From positions 434,001 to 498,000 of the forward strand of contig NZ_CP020867.1 of NCBI RefSeq assembly GCF_002104335.1: a stretch of DNA of 64,000 nt. The letters run 5' to 3'. Shown here piece after piece: positions 25,301 to 34,222 of this stretch (positions are counted from its first letter, which is position 1; each line of letters opens with the position of its first letter). This DNA comes from Campylobacter cuniculorum DSM 23162 = LMG 24588 (GTDB lineage Bacteria > Campylobacterota > Campylobacteria > Campylobacterales > Campylobacteraceae). A model generated the notes under the pieces. That model saw nothing but the letters and a program-made list of their open reading frames with translations. It was not told the origin of the DNA and did no database searches. Position numbers and translations under genes: made by a program.

Positions 25301-26185
25301 ATGATTATTTTTATGAAAGATTTAAGAGATGAAAGTGTTTATCAAAAGGCAGTTTTACAAGGTGTGATTTTAATTTGTCTTTGTTTGATTAATCTTTATT
25401 TTGCTTTGATTTTTTTGATTTTAATGTTTTCTATTCAGCTTGATTATAAAAAAAGATTTAAAAAAACGCTTTTAAGACTTGAAAATTTTAAATTCAATGA
25501 AAAATTTAAAAAAATGGCAATTTTTATCAATCACAAAACAAATCGCTTTGATTATAAAAATGATTTTTTAAGCTTAGGACCTTGTTTTATTCAGGCTTTA
25601 GAGCTTTATAAGCAAATGTTAGAAAAGGATTTTAAGCAGGAAGGCTTTTTTATTCATTTAAAAGAATTTTCTTATTTAAATGAGGATTTTAAAGAAAAAA
25701 ATATTTTTTTAATTCAAAAATATCAATATAAAATGCAGAATTTAAAAAACGCATTTTTTAAAGATAAAAAAGATTTTATTGAGGCAAGAGCATTAATTGA
25801 TTGCGATTTTTTTAAAAAGCTTTTTAAAATGGATTTTGATTTTGAATATTTTGAAAATATCAGTCAATTAAGAGCTTTTTTATCAAAGCAAGAATTTTTA
25901 AATTTAGTCTTTTTTTGTCAAATTTTAGGGACGCAAACAAATCATATTAATTTAATTTATAAAGATAAAAAAGGGCTTTTATGCATCAATACAGCCCAAG
26001 CAAATTTTAAAAGTCCTTTTGAAAATATTACAGAGCAAACAAGTGATAAAAAAGCCTTTGAAATCATTGCTAAAAATTATTTAAATGACCCAGACGATGC
26101 CGTGCAAGGTTTTATTTTGTATTATCCTTTTGTTTTAAAAGAGGATTTATACAAGGCTTATAAAATTATTTATAATTTAAAATAA
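25301..26185 (+). CDS. Membrane-anchored hypothetical protein
   Basis: 294 residues with a hydrophobic pair of segments at about 18-52, then a long cytoplasmic domain rich in Lys and Phe. ATG 25313 is an alternative start. No motif was recognised. The gene is very AT-rich, with many AAA/TTT codons. A 90-base gap separates it from the PP-loop gene; the 200 bases after it hold nothing recognisable. Confidence 0.7.
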   Translation: MIIFMKDLRDESVYQKAVLQGVILICLCLINLYFALIFLILMFSIQLDYKKRFKKTLLRLENFKFNEKFKKMAIFINHKTNRFDYKNDFLSLGPCFIQALELYKQMLEKDFKQEGFFIHLKEFSYLNEDFKEKNIFLIQKYQYKMQNLKNAFFKDKKDFIEARALIDCDFFKKLFKMDFDFEYFENISQLRAFLSKQEFLNLVFFCQILGTQTNHINLIYKDKKGLLCINTAQANFKSPFENITEQTSDKKAFEIIAKNYLNDPDDAVQGFILYYPFVLKEDLYKAYKIIYNLK

Positions 26186-26409
26186 AAGTGAGATTAAGAC
26201 CCAAAAAAGTAGAGATTTTTAAAAATTAAGCAAATGAAATCTTTAAAGTAAGCAAAAAAGCAAAGTTTTTAACACAGATAAAATACGCAAAGCTTTTAAA
26301 AACAAAACTCATTTTTTGCAAATTTTTAAAACGGATTTTTTTAAAGACTCAATTTTAATCTTCGCTCAACATTTTTCTTTATAATTTGTCTATCATAAAA
26401 TGGGGTGTC

Positions 26410-27018
26410 ATGGTAAAATTTATTAAATATTACGCTTTAGAAATTTATACGATAATTTCAATGTTCATTCTTGTTGTAGCAGGAATTATCGGTGATTTAT
26501 CCCTTATTCAAAAATTTGTTTTAGTGTATATTTTCTTATTTGTTTTACACGAATGGGAAGAAATGAAATATCCCGGAAGCCTTACAAAATTAATTGCAAA
26601 TATGCTTGGAGTTGATATTAATATTGAGCAAGAAAGAGCAAGCAGAATTCCAACAAGCATTTTGCTCTTAACATTTACAATAACACCTTTTATTTTTCAC
26701 AATTATCCGATAACCATTTTACCACTTGCCTTTTTAGGACTTTTTGAAGGTCTTGTTCATATTTTTTTCATAAAACTTTTTAAATGTCCTAAATTCTATT
26801 CTCCCGGAATGGTTACAGCGGAAATTCAAGCCATAGTTACAATCATATTATTTGCATATTTGATTGAAAATAATATTTTATCGGGTTTTGATTATTTAAT
26901 AGGTGCATTAGTAATGTTTGCTTGTTTTATAGTAATGCAAAAAACTTTAACAACAATGATAGGTTATAAATATAGTGATGTTTATAAAAATCTCAAAAAA
27001 CAACTTGTTAAAAGATAA
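26410..27018 (+). CDS. HXXEE-domain membrane protein
   Basis: ATG 26410 follows GGGGTG; the frame also extends to 26386. About 202 residues with five or six membrane segments. The name-giving HEWEEMKYPG is at about residues 48-57. HXXEE proteins are integral membrane proteins of unknown biochemical role; His and paired Glu suggest metal or catalytic function. A second, broken HXXEE gene lies 350 bases away on the other strand. Confidence 0.8.
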   Translation: MVKFIKYYALEIYTIISMFILVVAGIIGDLSLIQKFVLVYIFLFVLHEWEEMKYPGSLTKLIANMLGVDINIEQERASRIPTSILLLTFTITPFIFHNYPITILPLAFLGLFEGLVHIFFIKLFKCPKFYSPGMVTAEIQAIVTIILFAYLIENNILSGFDYLIGALVMFACFIVMQKTLTTMIGYKYSDVYKNLKKQLVKR

Positions 27019-27069
27019 TATAAAATTTGTTGTTATTTGAGAATTTAGAGTTAATTTATCTTGCTTTCA

Positions 27070-27345
27070 ATATCAGTGGCTTTAAAACGGGGCGAAGTCC
27101 GTCATTACAAGAGCAAATTGCAACATATGGAGTTTTTATCCATTCATTAAAAAAAGTTGTTTTATCTGCCCTATGAGAAAGTGCAAATACATATTGATAA
27201 ATTGCTTTTTAAGCTTCATCGCAAAAACCATCAGCTTTGCATAGTTCGCTAAATAAGTTTATCCTTCTTTGTGAAAAGGGCAGATGGATAAGCCTTCAAC
27301 CCCGTATTTATGAGCCAATTCTTTCTGAAATGTAGTTTTTAAAAT
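27070..27345 (-). pseudogene. Decayed coding remnant of unknown family
   Basis: On the minus strand, pieces in two frames read sensibly: KELAHKYGVEGLSICPFHKE, then, after a shift, LFSELCKADGFCDEA, a stop, and AIYQYVFALSHRADKTTFFN to SCNDGLRPVLKP. Protein-like composition interrupted by one frameshift and one stop indicates a decayed gene. The family was not recognised. Confidence 0.35.
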
Positions 27346-27370
27346 CGTAATTTTAACTTTTTTTATAAAT

Positions 27371-27966
27371 TTATTGCAACTCTTTTTTCATTTTAGGAAC
27401 TAAATAACAAAAGCCGTATATCATCATAGAAGCTTGAGCTAAAACACCTATAACTATGCTGATAATATTGATTTTTGTTGATACTAAATTGTTTGATAAG
27501 AAATACCAAATGGTATAAATTCCTATCGGTATATTAAATAATACACTTACAACAAGCCCGGGTTATATTTTCTGTTAAATTTTAAAAACATTACCACGTG
27601 AGTAAATGCATTCAAATAAGAAAAATAAGCACACCACAAACCCCACTTTATACCAAAATAGTGAGCAAGTATTGCAGATAACGGCATTAAAAGATATACA
27701 AGAGGAATATTTATCCAAAAAGACCCTGCTTTTGTTAAGGGATAATCTCCGCTATCAGATTTCATCATATTATGGTTAAAGTATTCTAAAAATCCGCCGG
27801 GTAGAATATATTCTTCAAATTCGTGAAACCAATACACAACGATTTGTAACCATATAAGATAAAGAGGATAGCTATAATCTTTTACATACAAAAAAATGAA
27901 GATAAAACCATATAAAGCTAAAAACGGCGTTGCCTTCATCCAATTATCATACAACCATTTCAACAT
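27371..27966 (-). pseudogene. HXXEE-domain membrane protein gene, frameshifted
   Basis: The first frame gives 139 residues with HEFEEYILPGGF and stops just after NRKYNPGLL at 27547. Restoring one base at the CCCGGG (27557-27562) continues as GLVVSVLFNIPIGIYTIWYF through YGFCYLVPKMKKELQ to a stop at 27371-27373, the normal length for the family (about 198 residues). The break is a single-base deletion in a short G/C run. The truncated product loses the last two helices. Confidence 0.75.
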
Positions 27967-28202
27967 AATAATTTAACCCTTTTAAAATTATAATTATTAT
28001 AACAAAAAACAAGATTATTAAAATTCTAAAATTAGTGTTAATTTTTTGTGAAATTTCAAAACGAACTTTTCCAAAATAATCGATAACGCAAACAGGCTCA
28101 TTGATTTCACCTTCAGCTCAATAATTCACTTTGCAAAACTAAACTACACCTCAAATAAAAATCTTACTTTGAATTTAAAAAAATTAAATTTTTAAAATGC
28201 TC

Positions 28203-28619
28203 TTAATCAATTTGAGTTTCACTTCGCATGATAAGGCTTTGTGGAAGTTTAAAAAATTCAATCCATTCTTTTTCTGTTTGTCTCATCTCGCCATTATCTG
28301 TTTCATGATCAAATCCAAGCAAATGAAGCATAGCGTGGATGAAAAGCAAGGAAAGTTCGTCATTAAGACTATGTCCTAATTCTTTTGATTTTTCTTTTGC
28401 TAAATCAAGATTGATAGCAATGCAACCTAGCGGTAAATGTTCATCAATATTTTCAAGCGGAAAAGAAAGCACATCTGTGCTTTTATCTATCCCCCTTTGT
28501 GTTTTGTTAAGCTTTTTCATTTCTTCGTCATTGATAAAAACAAGCTCTATATCCTTAGGACTTAAATTTTGTGCAATTTTGTCTAAAAATTCGCAAGGTT
28601 CCTCGCAAAGTATCATCAC
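28203..28619 (-). CDS. ybeY: Endoribonuclease YbeY
   Basis: 138 residues. HAMLHLLGFDHETDNGEM (about 91-108) is the zinc-binding H-x3-H-x5-H motif of this rRNA-maturation and quality-control nuclease. It overlaps recO by four bases and is the last gene of the long minus-strand run. The first two codons are both ATG. Confidence 0.93.
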   Translation of the reverse strand: MMILCEEPCEFLDKIAQNLSPKDIELVFINDEEMKKLNKTQRGIDKSTDVLSFPLENIDEHLPLGCIAINLDLAKEKSKELGHSLNDELSLLFIHAMLHLLGFDHETDNGEMRQTEKEWIEFFKLPQSLIMRSETQID

Positions 28620-29233
28620 AAACCCTCTTTAATCAAATGGTAAAGTTTCTCTATCTCTTCATCTTCGAAGATGCTTGAGTTTTTATTTTCGTAAAATATT
28701 TTTAATTTGTCTTTTTGAAAAGCATATCCTAAAGCACAAACATTGTGAGCAGGTAAGAAAGCCCTTAAAAGCGTAACTTCTCTATCAATTTTTTCATCAC
28801 AAGAAAAACAAATAAAATCCTTATGAAGTCTTCCTTCAAATTCTAAAATTTGTATGTAAGCGTCGATAATCACACGTTTTGGATTTTGTTTTAAAAATTT
28901 TTTAGCACATTCATCTAAAAGCTCGAAATAAAAATTATCAAGCTCATCAATGTCTTTTAAATGAGCGTATAAAAGGCGGATAAATTCTTGCCACAAAAAC
29001 ATTTTTTCCCTCTGTGTTATCCATAAAAAGCCCATATGCAAAACATCTTTTAAACGCGGTAAAAAACTTGGATTGTCTTCTGTTGCAAAGTCTATTTTAT
29101 AACCATTTAAAATGCTTGAATGTCTCAAACCATAAAAACGATAGGTTTTTAAAACCTTATTTTTACTCAAAATATAAACAATCAAATCCTCGTCTTTCAC
29201 CCTTTGAGTGTGTAAAATAAAACCTTGCATCAA
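28616..29233 (-). CDS. recO: DNA repair protein RecO
   Basis: 205 residues, short for the family, as in other campylobacters. The N-terminal OB-fold begins MQGFILHTQRVKDEDLIVYI; CFSCDEK near 143 is the remnant of the zinc motif. RecO loads RecA onto SSB-coated gaps in the RecFOR pathway. The gene lies two bases after the isochorismatase-family gene. Confidence 0.85.
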   Translation of the reverse strand: MMQGFILHTQRVKDEDLIVYILSKNKVLKTYRFYGLRHSSILNGYKIDFATEDNPSFLPRLKDVLHMGFLWITQREKMFLWQEFIRLLYAHLKDIDELDNFYFELLDECAKKFLKQNPKRVIIDAYIQILEFEGRLHKDFICFSCDEKIDREVTLLRAFLPAHNVCALGYAFQKDKLKIFYENKNSSIFEDEEIEKLYHLIKEGL

Positions 29234-29234
29234 T

Positions 29235-29756
29235 TTACCAAATTTCTACACCAAAGGCTTTAAGCAATTCAAAAGCAGCATTTTGCAAATTTTCATCAAA
29301 ACTCGCGGTAGCTTTTTGATGCAAAATCAATTTGGCATTAAGATTTGCATTGAAGGCTAAAAGGATATTGTGGAAGACACAAATATGAGAAACAAGTCCA
29401 CAAAAGTGAATTTCCTCATAAGAATTTTCGGCTATGAAATTTGCAAATTCTAAGCTTCCAAAGCTGTTTTTATAAAAAATTTTTCTAGCTCGAGGTATAA
29501 ATTCCTTAAATGCATCCGGCATTTGCCAACCCCAAGTATCTTTAATACAATGTTTTATGGGCAACATTTTACCTTCTTTGCTTTGCAAATATTCTTTAGA
29601 ATGTGTGTCAAAGGTTATAAGCAAATCCGTTGTTTTGAAATTTAAGGTTTTGAGTAAATCGCGTATATTTTCTTCAATCAAAAGAGCTTTTTGAAAGCCT
29701 AAACTTCCGCTAATAAAATCATTTTGATAATCTATGATTACAAAAGCTTTTTTCAT
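29235..29756 (-). CDS. pncA: Isochorismatase-family hydrolase, probable nicotinamidase
   Basis: The frame opens at 29792, but ATG 29756 gives the family start MKKAFVIIDYQNDFISGSLGF with the catalytic Asp; 173 residues. TFDTHSKEYLQSKEGKMLPIKHC carries metal-binding residues, and HFCGLVSHICVFHNILLAF holds the nucleophile Cys. It probably converts nicotinamide to nicotinate for NAD recycling; other isochorismatase-like activities are possible. Confidence 0.75.
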   Translation of the reverse strand: MKKAFVIIDYQNDFISGSLGFQKALLIEENIRDLLKTLNFKTTDLLITFDTHSKEYLQSKEGKMLPIKHCIKDTWGWQMPDAFKEFIPRARKIFYKNSFGSLEFANFIAENSYEEIHFCGLVSHICVFHNILLAFNANLNAKLILHQKATASFDENLQNAAFELLKAFGVEIW

Positions 29757-29770
29757 CGTTGTTTTAAATT

Positions 29771-30529
29771 TCAGCCCATTTTTTGCAGCCAAAAGCTTTC
29801 TTGATGCAAATTTGAAAAGGCTGTTTTTAGGCTTGTAAAAAGCTTTGGATTGTCTTTTTCAAGAGAGGCGAGAATTTGTTTGGCTTCTTCTCTAGCGTGT
29901 GGAAATTTCACATTTTTTTCACTCAATTTCATGCCCGGACAAAATTCATTACCTATGACTTCAAGTTCATTGATTAAAGCATTGTCTTTTAATTGTCTCT
30001 CACGTACAAAAATTAAAGGTCTGATCACAACCACCCCTCTTTTACTCCTATAAATAGGTGCTAGAGTGCGTAAAGAACCATTATGAATGAAATTCATAAA
30101 AAAACTTTCCGCAGCATCATCTAAATGATGGGCAATGGCAAGTTTATTGAAACCTTCTTTGAGTGCATAAGTGTAAAGAGCACCGCGTCGCATTCTTGAA
30201 AAATAACTGCAAAAACTTGAATTTTCTCGTATGGTCTCGCCTGAAAGTTCATAGATGTTTGAATCAAGGATTTTATGATTAATTCCATGTGTCTTACAAT
30301 GTGCATGAAGTTTGGAATAATCTTCACCCATACCATAACTAAGTGTTACAGCCTCAAATTCAAAATCAAAAGGAGCGTGTTGTTTCATCCTTTGTAAAAG
30401 ATGAGCTAAAGCCAAAGAATCTTTACCCCCGCTCAAACCTAAGAGCACTCTGTCGTTTTCTTGAATGAGTCCAAATTTAGCATTGGCTTGTGCAACTTGA
30501 CGAATGAGCTTTTTACTAAGATTTATCAT
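29771..30529 (-). CDS. TtcA-like tRNA 2-thiocytidine PP-loop protein
   Basis: 252 residues. The PP-loop SGGKDS is near 33-38 and HHLDDAAESFFMN near 130. TtcA proteins carry a CxxC before RRGxLY that helps bind a 4Fe-4S cluster. Here the motif reads FCSYFSRMRRGALY, so the second Cys is Phe. The protein may use different ligands or have a different substrate. It overlaps mtnN by four bases. Confidence 0.75.
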   Translation of the reverse strand: MINLSKKLIRQVAQANAKFGLIQENDRVLLGLSGGKDSLALAHLLQRMKQHAPFDFEFEAVTLSYGMGEDYSKLHAHCKTHGINHKILDSNIYELSGETIRENSSFCSYFSRMRRGALYTYALKEGFNKLAIAHHLDDAAESFFMNFIHNGSLRTLAPIYRSKRGVVVIRPLIFVRERQLKDNALINELEVIGNEFCPGMKLSEKNVKFPHAREEAKQILASLEKDNPKLFTSLKTAFSNLHQESFWLQKMG

Positions 30530-31212
30530 AGTTTTTCACACATTTTAAGGATAAAATCAGCTGAAATTTTAGCAGATTTTGCAACAAATTCATCAAAATC
30601 GAATTCGGCTTTCTCTCCCGCTTTATCACTCATAGCCCTTAAAATGAAACAAGGAATTTTCAAAGCATCACAGACCAAAGCCACACTTGCACCTTCCATT
30701 TCACAAGCATCAGCTTTAAAAATTTCTCGTATTTTTTCTTTTTTAGCTTCGTTACAGATGAATTCATCTCCGGTTGCTATGATTCCCTCTTTAATCTTTA
30801 TGCCTAAATCTTTAGCCGTTTCTAAGGCTAAAGCATTGAGTTTTTCATCGGTTTTAACAAAAATTTCATTTCCCGGAACATAACCTAAAGGATGTCCAAA
30901 AGCAGTAATATCTAAGTCATATTGCACGAGTTTGCTTGCATAGAGCAAATCGCCTATTTCTAAATCTTTATTGAAGGCTCCTGCAACACCGGTAAAAAGC
31001 AAAGTTTGAGCCTTAAATTTTTCTATCAATATACTTGCACTAAGAGTGGAATTGACTTTACCGATTTTTGAATAAGCTAAAATCAATTCGTGTTTTTTGT
31101 AATTTGCAAAATAATAGGTATTATGAGCGTATTCTACGCTTTTATAATCTTTGAGTGTTTCAAGTAAAGGAGTGATTTCTTCAGGCATTGCACCAAGTAT
31201 TGCAATTTTCAT
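30526..31212 (-). CDS. mtnN: Methylthioadenosine/S-adenosylhomocysteine (aminofutalosine) nucleosidase
   Basis: 228 residues. MKIAILGAMPEEITPLLETL at the start, LLFTGVAGAFNKDLEIGDLL, and DACEMEGASVALVC with the purine-binding Glu pair, then SDKAG with the catalytic Asp. It hydrolyses MTA and SAH; in Campylobacter the orthologue also acts on 6-amino-6-deoxyfutalosine in menaquinone synthesis. It overlaps fabD by four bases. Confidence 0.93.
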   Translation of the reverse strand: MKIAILGAMPEEITPLLETLKDYKSVEYAHNTYYFANYKKHELILAYSKIGKVNSTLSASILIEKFKAQTLLFTGVAGAFNKDLEIGDLLYASKLVQYDLDITAFGHPLGYVPGNEIFVKTDEKLNALALETAKDLGIKIKEGIIATGDEFICNEAKKEKIREIFKADACEMEGASVALVCDALKIPCFILRAMSDKAGEKAEFDFDEFVAKSAKISADFILKMCEKL

Positions 31213-32129
31213 TCGTTTTCCTTTAAAAAAGAATCAAGCTCTTTTAAATTTGTCAAACTCCAAGTATTTTTAGAGGTGATTTTTTTATTCAATCCCTTTA
31301 AAACACTTGCTCCAAATTCGATAAAACCTTCGATTTCATTTTCTATATTTTTAATGCTTTGTTTATAAAGAACAGGTTTGATAAGCTGCTCTCTAAGTAA
31401 GGACATGGCTTCATTTTTATTGTGATAAATTTTTGCATTCACATTAGAAATAACAGGTGCAAAAGTAGGATTTAAAATCTTTTCAAGCTCTGCACTAAGC
31501 TTTAAAGAAGCATTTTCTAAAAGCGGACAATGGCTTATAACATTCATATTTAAAAGCATAGTTCTTTTTGCTCCCTTGTCTTTAAAATCATTTTCTAAGC
31601 CGAGCAAATCAGATTTTAATCCAGCAACGACAATCTGCCCATCACAATTATAATTTGCTGCATAAATTTTTTTTTGATTGTTTCTAGCTTGTATGCAAAG
31701 TTCTTCTACAACTTCGTCTTTTAAACCTAAAATAACCATCATTGCAACCTCAATCCCACGACAATCCTCTTGCATAAATTTTCCTCTTTTATGCACTAAT
31801 TTGATGGTTTCTAAAAAATTTAAAGCTTTGCTGATTGCAAGGGCTGAAAACTCGCCTAAAGAATGCCCTAGAGCAAATTTAGGTTTTAAATCCGGTTTTT
31901 TTTCAAGTAGAGCACAATAGCACATTAAAGAATTTAAAACAATGGCAGGTTGAGTGAATTCACTCTTGTTTAAATCTTCATTTTGACTAAAAAGCAAATG
32001 CTTAAAATCGATTTTACAAAAATCACTCGCCTCTTCTAAAAGCTCTTTTGCTCTAGGCGAGTTTTCGTAAATTTCTTTACCCATTCCGACATTTTGAGAA
32101 CCTTGTCCCGGAAAGATAAAAGCATACAT
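31209..32129 (-). CDS. fabD: Malonyl-CoA:ACP transacylase
   Basis: 306 residues from ATG 32129, which overlaps the slyD stop (TGATG). FIFPGQGSQNVGMG begins the domain; GHSLGEFSAL has the nucleophile Ser. It transfers malonyl from CoA to acyl carrier protein, starting fatty-acid elongation. A TTG three codons upstream is a less likely start. Confidence 0.95.
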   Translation of the reverse strand: MYAFIFPGQGSQNVGMGKEIYENSPRAKELLEEASDFCKIDFKHLLFSQNEDLNKSEFTQPAIVLNSLMCYCALLEKKPDLKPKFALGHSLGEFSALAISKALNFLETIKLVHKRGKFMQEDCRGIEVAMMVILGLKDEVVEELCIQARNNQKKIYAANYNCDGQIVVAGLKSDLLGLENDFKDKGAKRTMLLNMNVISHCPLLENASLKLSAELEKILNPTFAPVISNVNAKIYHNKNEAMSLLREQLIKPVLYKQSIKNIENEIEGFIEFGASVLKGLNKKITSKNTWSLTNLKELDSFLKENE

Positions 32130-32686
32130 CAATGGCAACCGCAGCCTCCGCCTCCGCTACAACAACCACCACCGCTATTTTCATGATCATGGGCATGACC
32201 GCTACAACCACAACTATGGCTTCCTGCAATAATACCTGTTAAAATTTCATCTTCACTTGCAAGTCTGCTGTCTATGATATTCAAAGAAAAGAGTAAGTCT
32301 CTCCCTGCATAAGGATGATTATAATCAATCGTTACATCATTTTCTCCGATTTCTTTAACGCTTACACGTACAGTTTCACCATTTTCTCCTTCACCAAAAA
32401 GCTCCATTCCTATTTTTAATTCAATTCCTGCAAATTGTTCTTTAGGTAAAGTTTGAATGGCACTTGCATCATATTCTCCTAAGCCCTTTTCTTTTTTGAT
32501 TAAAACATCAGCATTACTCGGACTCTCAAGTTTCATAATCTCTTCTTCTAAGCTCTCTAAAATTTGCCCCTTTCCAACGATGAAAGAAATAGGCTGTGTG
32601 TAAAGATTTGACTCTAAAACTTCATTGGTATTAGCATCTTTGAGTTCATAAAACATTGATACAACATCATTTTTTTGAATTAGCAT
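32129..32686 (-). CDS. slyD: SlyD-type peptidyl-prolyl isomerase with metal-binding tail
   Basis: 185 residues. FKBP domain (about 1-70) with an insert-in-flap chaperone domain (about 70-130), then a C-terminal tail of about 31 residues very rich in His, Cys and Gly (HSCGCSGHAHDHE). In E. coli that tail binds Ni and feeds hydrogenase and urease maturation; the same role is likely here because Campylobacter has a NiFe hydrogenase. Confidence 0.92.
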   Translation of the reverse strand: MLIQKNDVVSMFYELKDANTNEVLESNLYTQPISFIVGKGQILESLEEEIMKLESPSNADVLIKKEKGLGEYDASAIQTLPKEQFAGIELKIGMELFGEGENGETVRVSVKEIGENDVTIDYNHPYAGRDLLFSLNIIDSRLASEDEILTGIIAGSHSCGCSGHAHDHENSGGGCCSGGGGCGCH

Positions 32687-32708
32687 TTTTTCTCCTTTAT
32701 TATTTTTA

Positions 32709-33641
32709 TTATTTACGATTTGGTGAAGCTTTCGCTTCAGGTGAATTCGGATAATTTGTTTTCAAAGCTTTATAAAAACCATTTGCACTTTTTGTATCAC
32801 CGATTTTGTCTAAAGAAATGGCTGTATGATACAAAAGTTTTGGAAAATAATCTCCTTTTGTGCTAATCGCAGAGCTTTTCTTATAAAAAGAAATGGCGTT
32901 ATTATAATTTTTTTGTTTATATTCTATCTCTCCTAGATAGAAATGAGCCCTTGCAGGTTTGTATTGATTTTTTATTAAATGATTGAATTGTTCTTCAGCT
33001 TGTGTGAAGGCATTTTTGTTTAAATTTTCTATTCCTAAAGCTAAAATTTCATTATTTTTTTTCTTTTTCCAAGTTTCATCGATTTTTTCTTCAGTATTTA
33101 TTTTCTGTTCAGTGCTTTCTTCAGTCAAATTTTCATCTTTATTTAAATCATTTTTTACAGCCGAGTTTGTTTTTTTAGAATGGTTATTATCTTGTAATTC
33201 TTCTTTTGAAACATAATTTGCATTAATAGAATCCACTAAAGAACTAAGTTCTGTTAGAACTTTCTTGATTTGATTGTGATTTGTTTCTTGAATTTTCCTA
33301 CTTTCTTCAACATAAGCTTTAAGGCTTTGAATTTCTTTGCTTAAATTATTATCTATATTTTCTTGTTCAAGTTGTGAAAGTCTAGAATTAGATTTAGAAT
33401 ATTGAGAATTGATACCTTCAAGAGTGCTTTGCAATCCCTCTACTCTCTCATTTATTTCATTAATTTTCGCATTAATTTGTATATAGTCATTGCTTAATTT
33501 GTCTATTTTTTCTTTAAACAGCTTCTCATTTCGGGTTAAGCCGTAAGAAGAATCATTCGCTAAATTTCCAGCATCAAAAGCAGAATTTTCTGCATAAAGA
33601 AAAGTAGCTCCGAGTAGAGCTACTAAAATAGTTTTTTTCAT
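32709..33641 (-). CDS. cpoB: Cell division coordinator CpoB (YbgF-like)
   Basis: 310 residues with a signal peptide (MKKTILVALLGATFLYA), a coiled coil (about 45-130) and C-terminal TPR repeats (about 200-300). Periplasmic partner of the Tol-Pal system that links outer-membrane constriction to peptidoglycan synthesis. It lies three bases after pal. Confidence 0.85.
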   Translation of the reverse strand: MKKTILVALLGATFLYAENSAFDAGNLANDSSYGLTRNEKLFKEKIDKLSNDYIQINAKINEINERVEGLQSTLEGINSQYSKSNSRLSQLEQENIDNNLSKEIQSLKAYVEESRKIQETNHNQIKKVLTELSSLVDSINANYVSKEELQDNNHSKKTNSAVKNDLNKDENLTEESTEQKINTEEKIDETWKKKKNNEILALGIENLNKNAFTQAEEQFNHLIKNQYKPARAHFYLGEIEYKQKNYNNAISFYKKSSAISTKGDYFPKLLYHTAISLDKIGDTKSANGFYKALKTNYPNSPEAKASPNRK

Positions 33642-33644
33642 TAA

Positions 33645-34133
33645 TTATCTTGCTAGTCTGAATTCAGCACGACGATTTTGTGCATCACAAGCTTTAGTTT
33701 TTTCTGTACACACAGGATTTGTTTCTCCATAACTTTTTACAGAGATTCTATCTGCATTAACACCTTGCACAGATAAAGCTTCTTTTACAGCTCTAGCTCT
33801 CTTTAAACCCAAAGCTTGATTGTATTCATCAGTTCCCCACTCATCGCAGTTTCCTTCGACTACAAAACTTATGCCACTAGCTTCATTATTGAAGAAAGCT
33901 GCATTATTTTTAATGACATACTGCATATCTGATCTTATATTGAATTTATCAAAATCAAAATATACTTTTTCTACCCCATTGATTTGTCCATCGGCACCAA
34001 AAATATCACTACCTCCGGTTCCACCTCTTCGTTGATCAACACTACTATCACCACTTACACTTGTGCTTTTTGTGCTACAACCACTAATGATTACCGCAAA
34101 TGCTGCAATCGAAGTAAAAAGAATTTTTCTCAT
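33645..34133 (-). CDS. pal: Peptidoglycan-associated lipoprotein Pal
   Basis: 162 residues. Lipobox ISGCS near 17-21; OmpA-type peptidoglycan-binding domain with VYFDFDKFNIRSD and GNCDEWGTDEYNQALGLKRA. Outer-membrane lipoprotein that anchors to peptidoglycan and pairs with TolB. About 90 bases separate it from tolB. Confidence 0.95.
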   Translation of the reverse strand: MRKILFTSIAAFAVIISGCSTKSTSVSGDSSVDQRRGGTGGSDIFGADGQINGVEKVYFDFDKFNIRSDMQYVIKNNAAFFNNEASGISFVVEGNCDEWGTDEYNQALGLKRARAVKEALSVQGVNADRISVKSYGETNPVCTEKTKACDAQNRRAEFRLAR

Positions 34134-34222
34134 TGAATACCTTTCTGAAAAGAAATTAATTTAAAAATTTTACAGATTATAGCTAAATTTTTTATAAAAA
34201 TCAACATAAAATTATAAATTTT

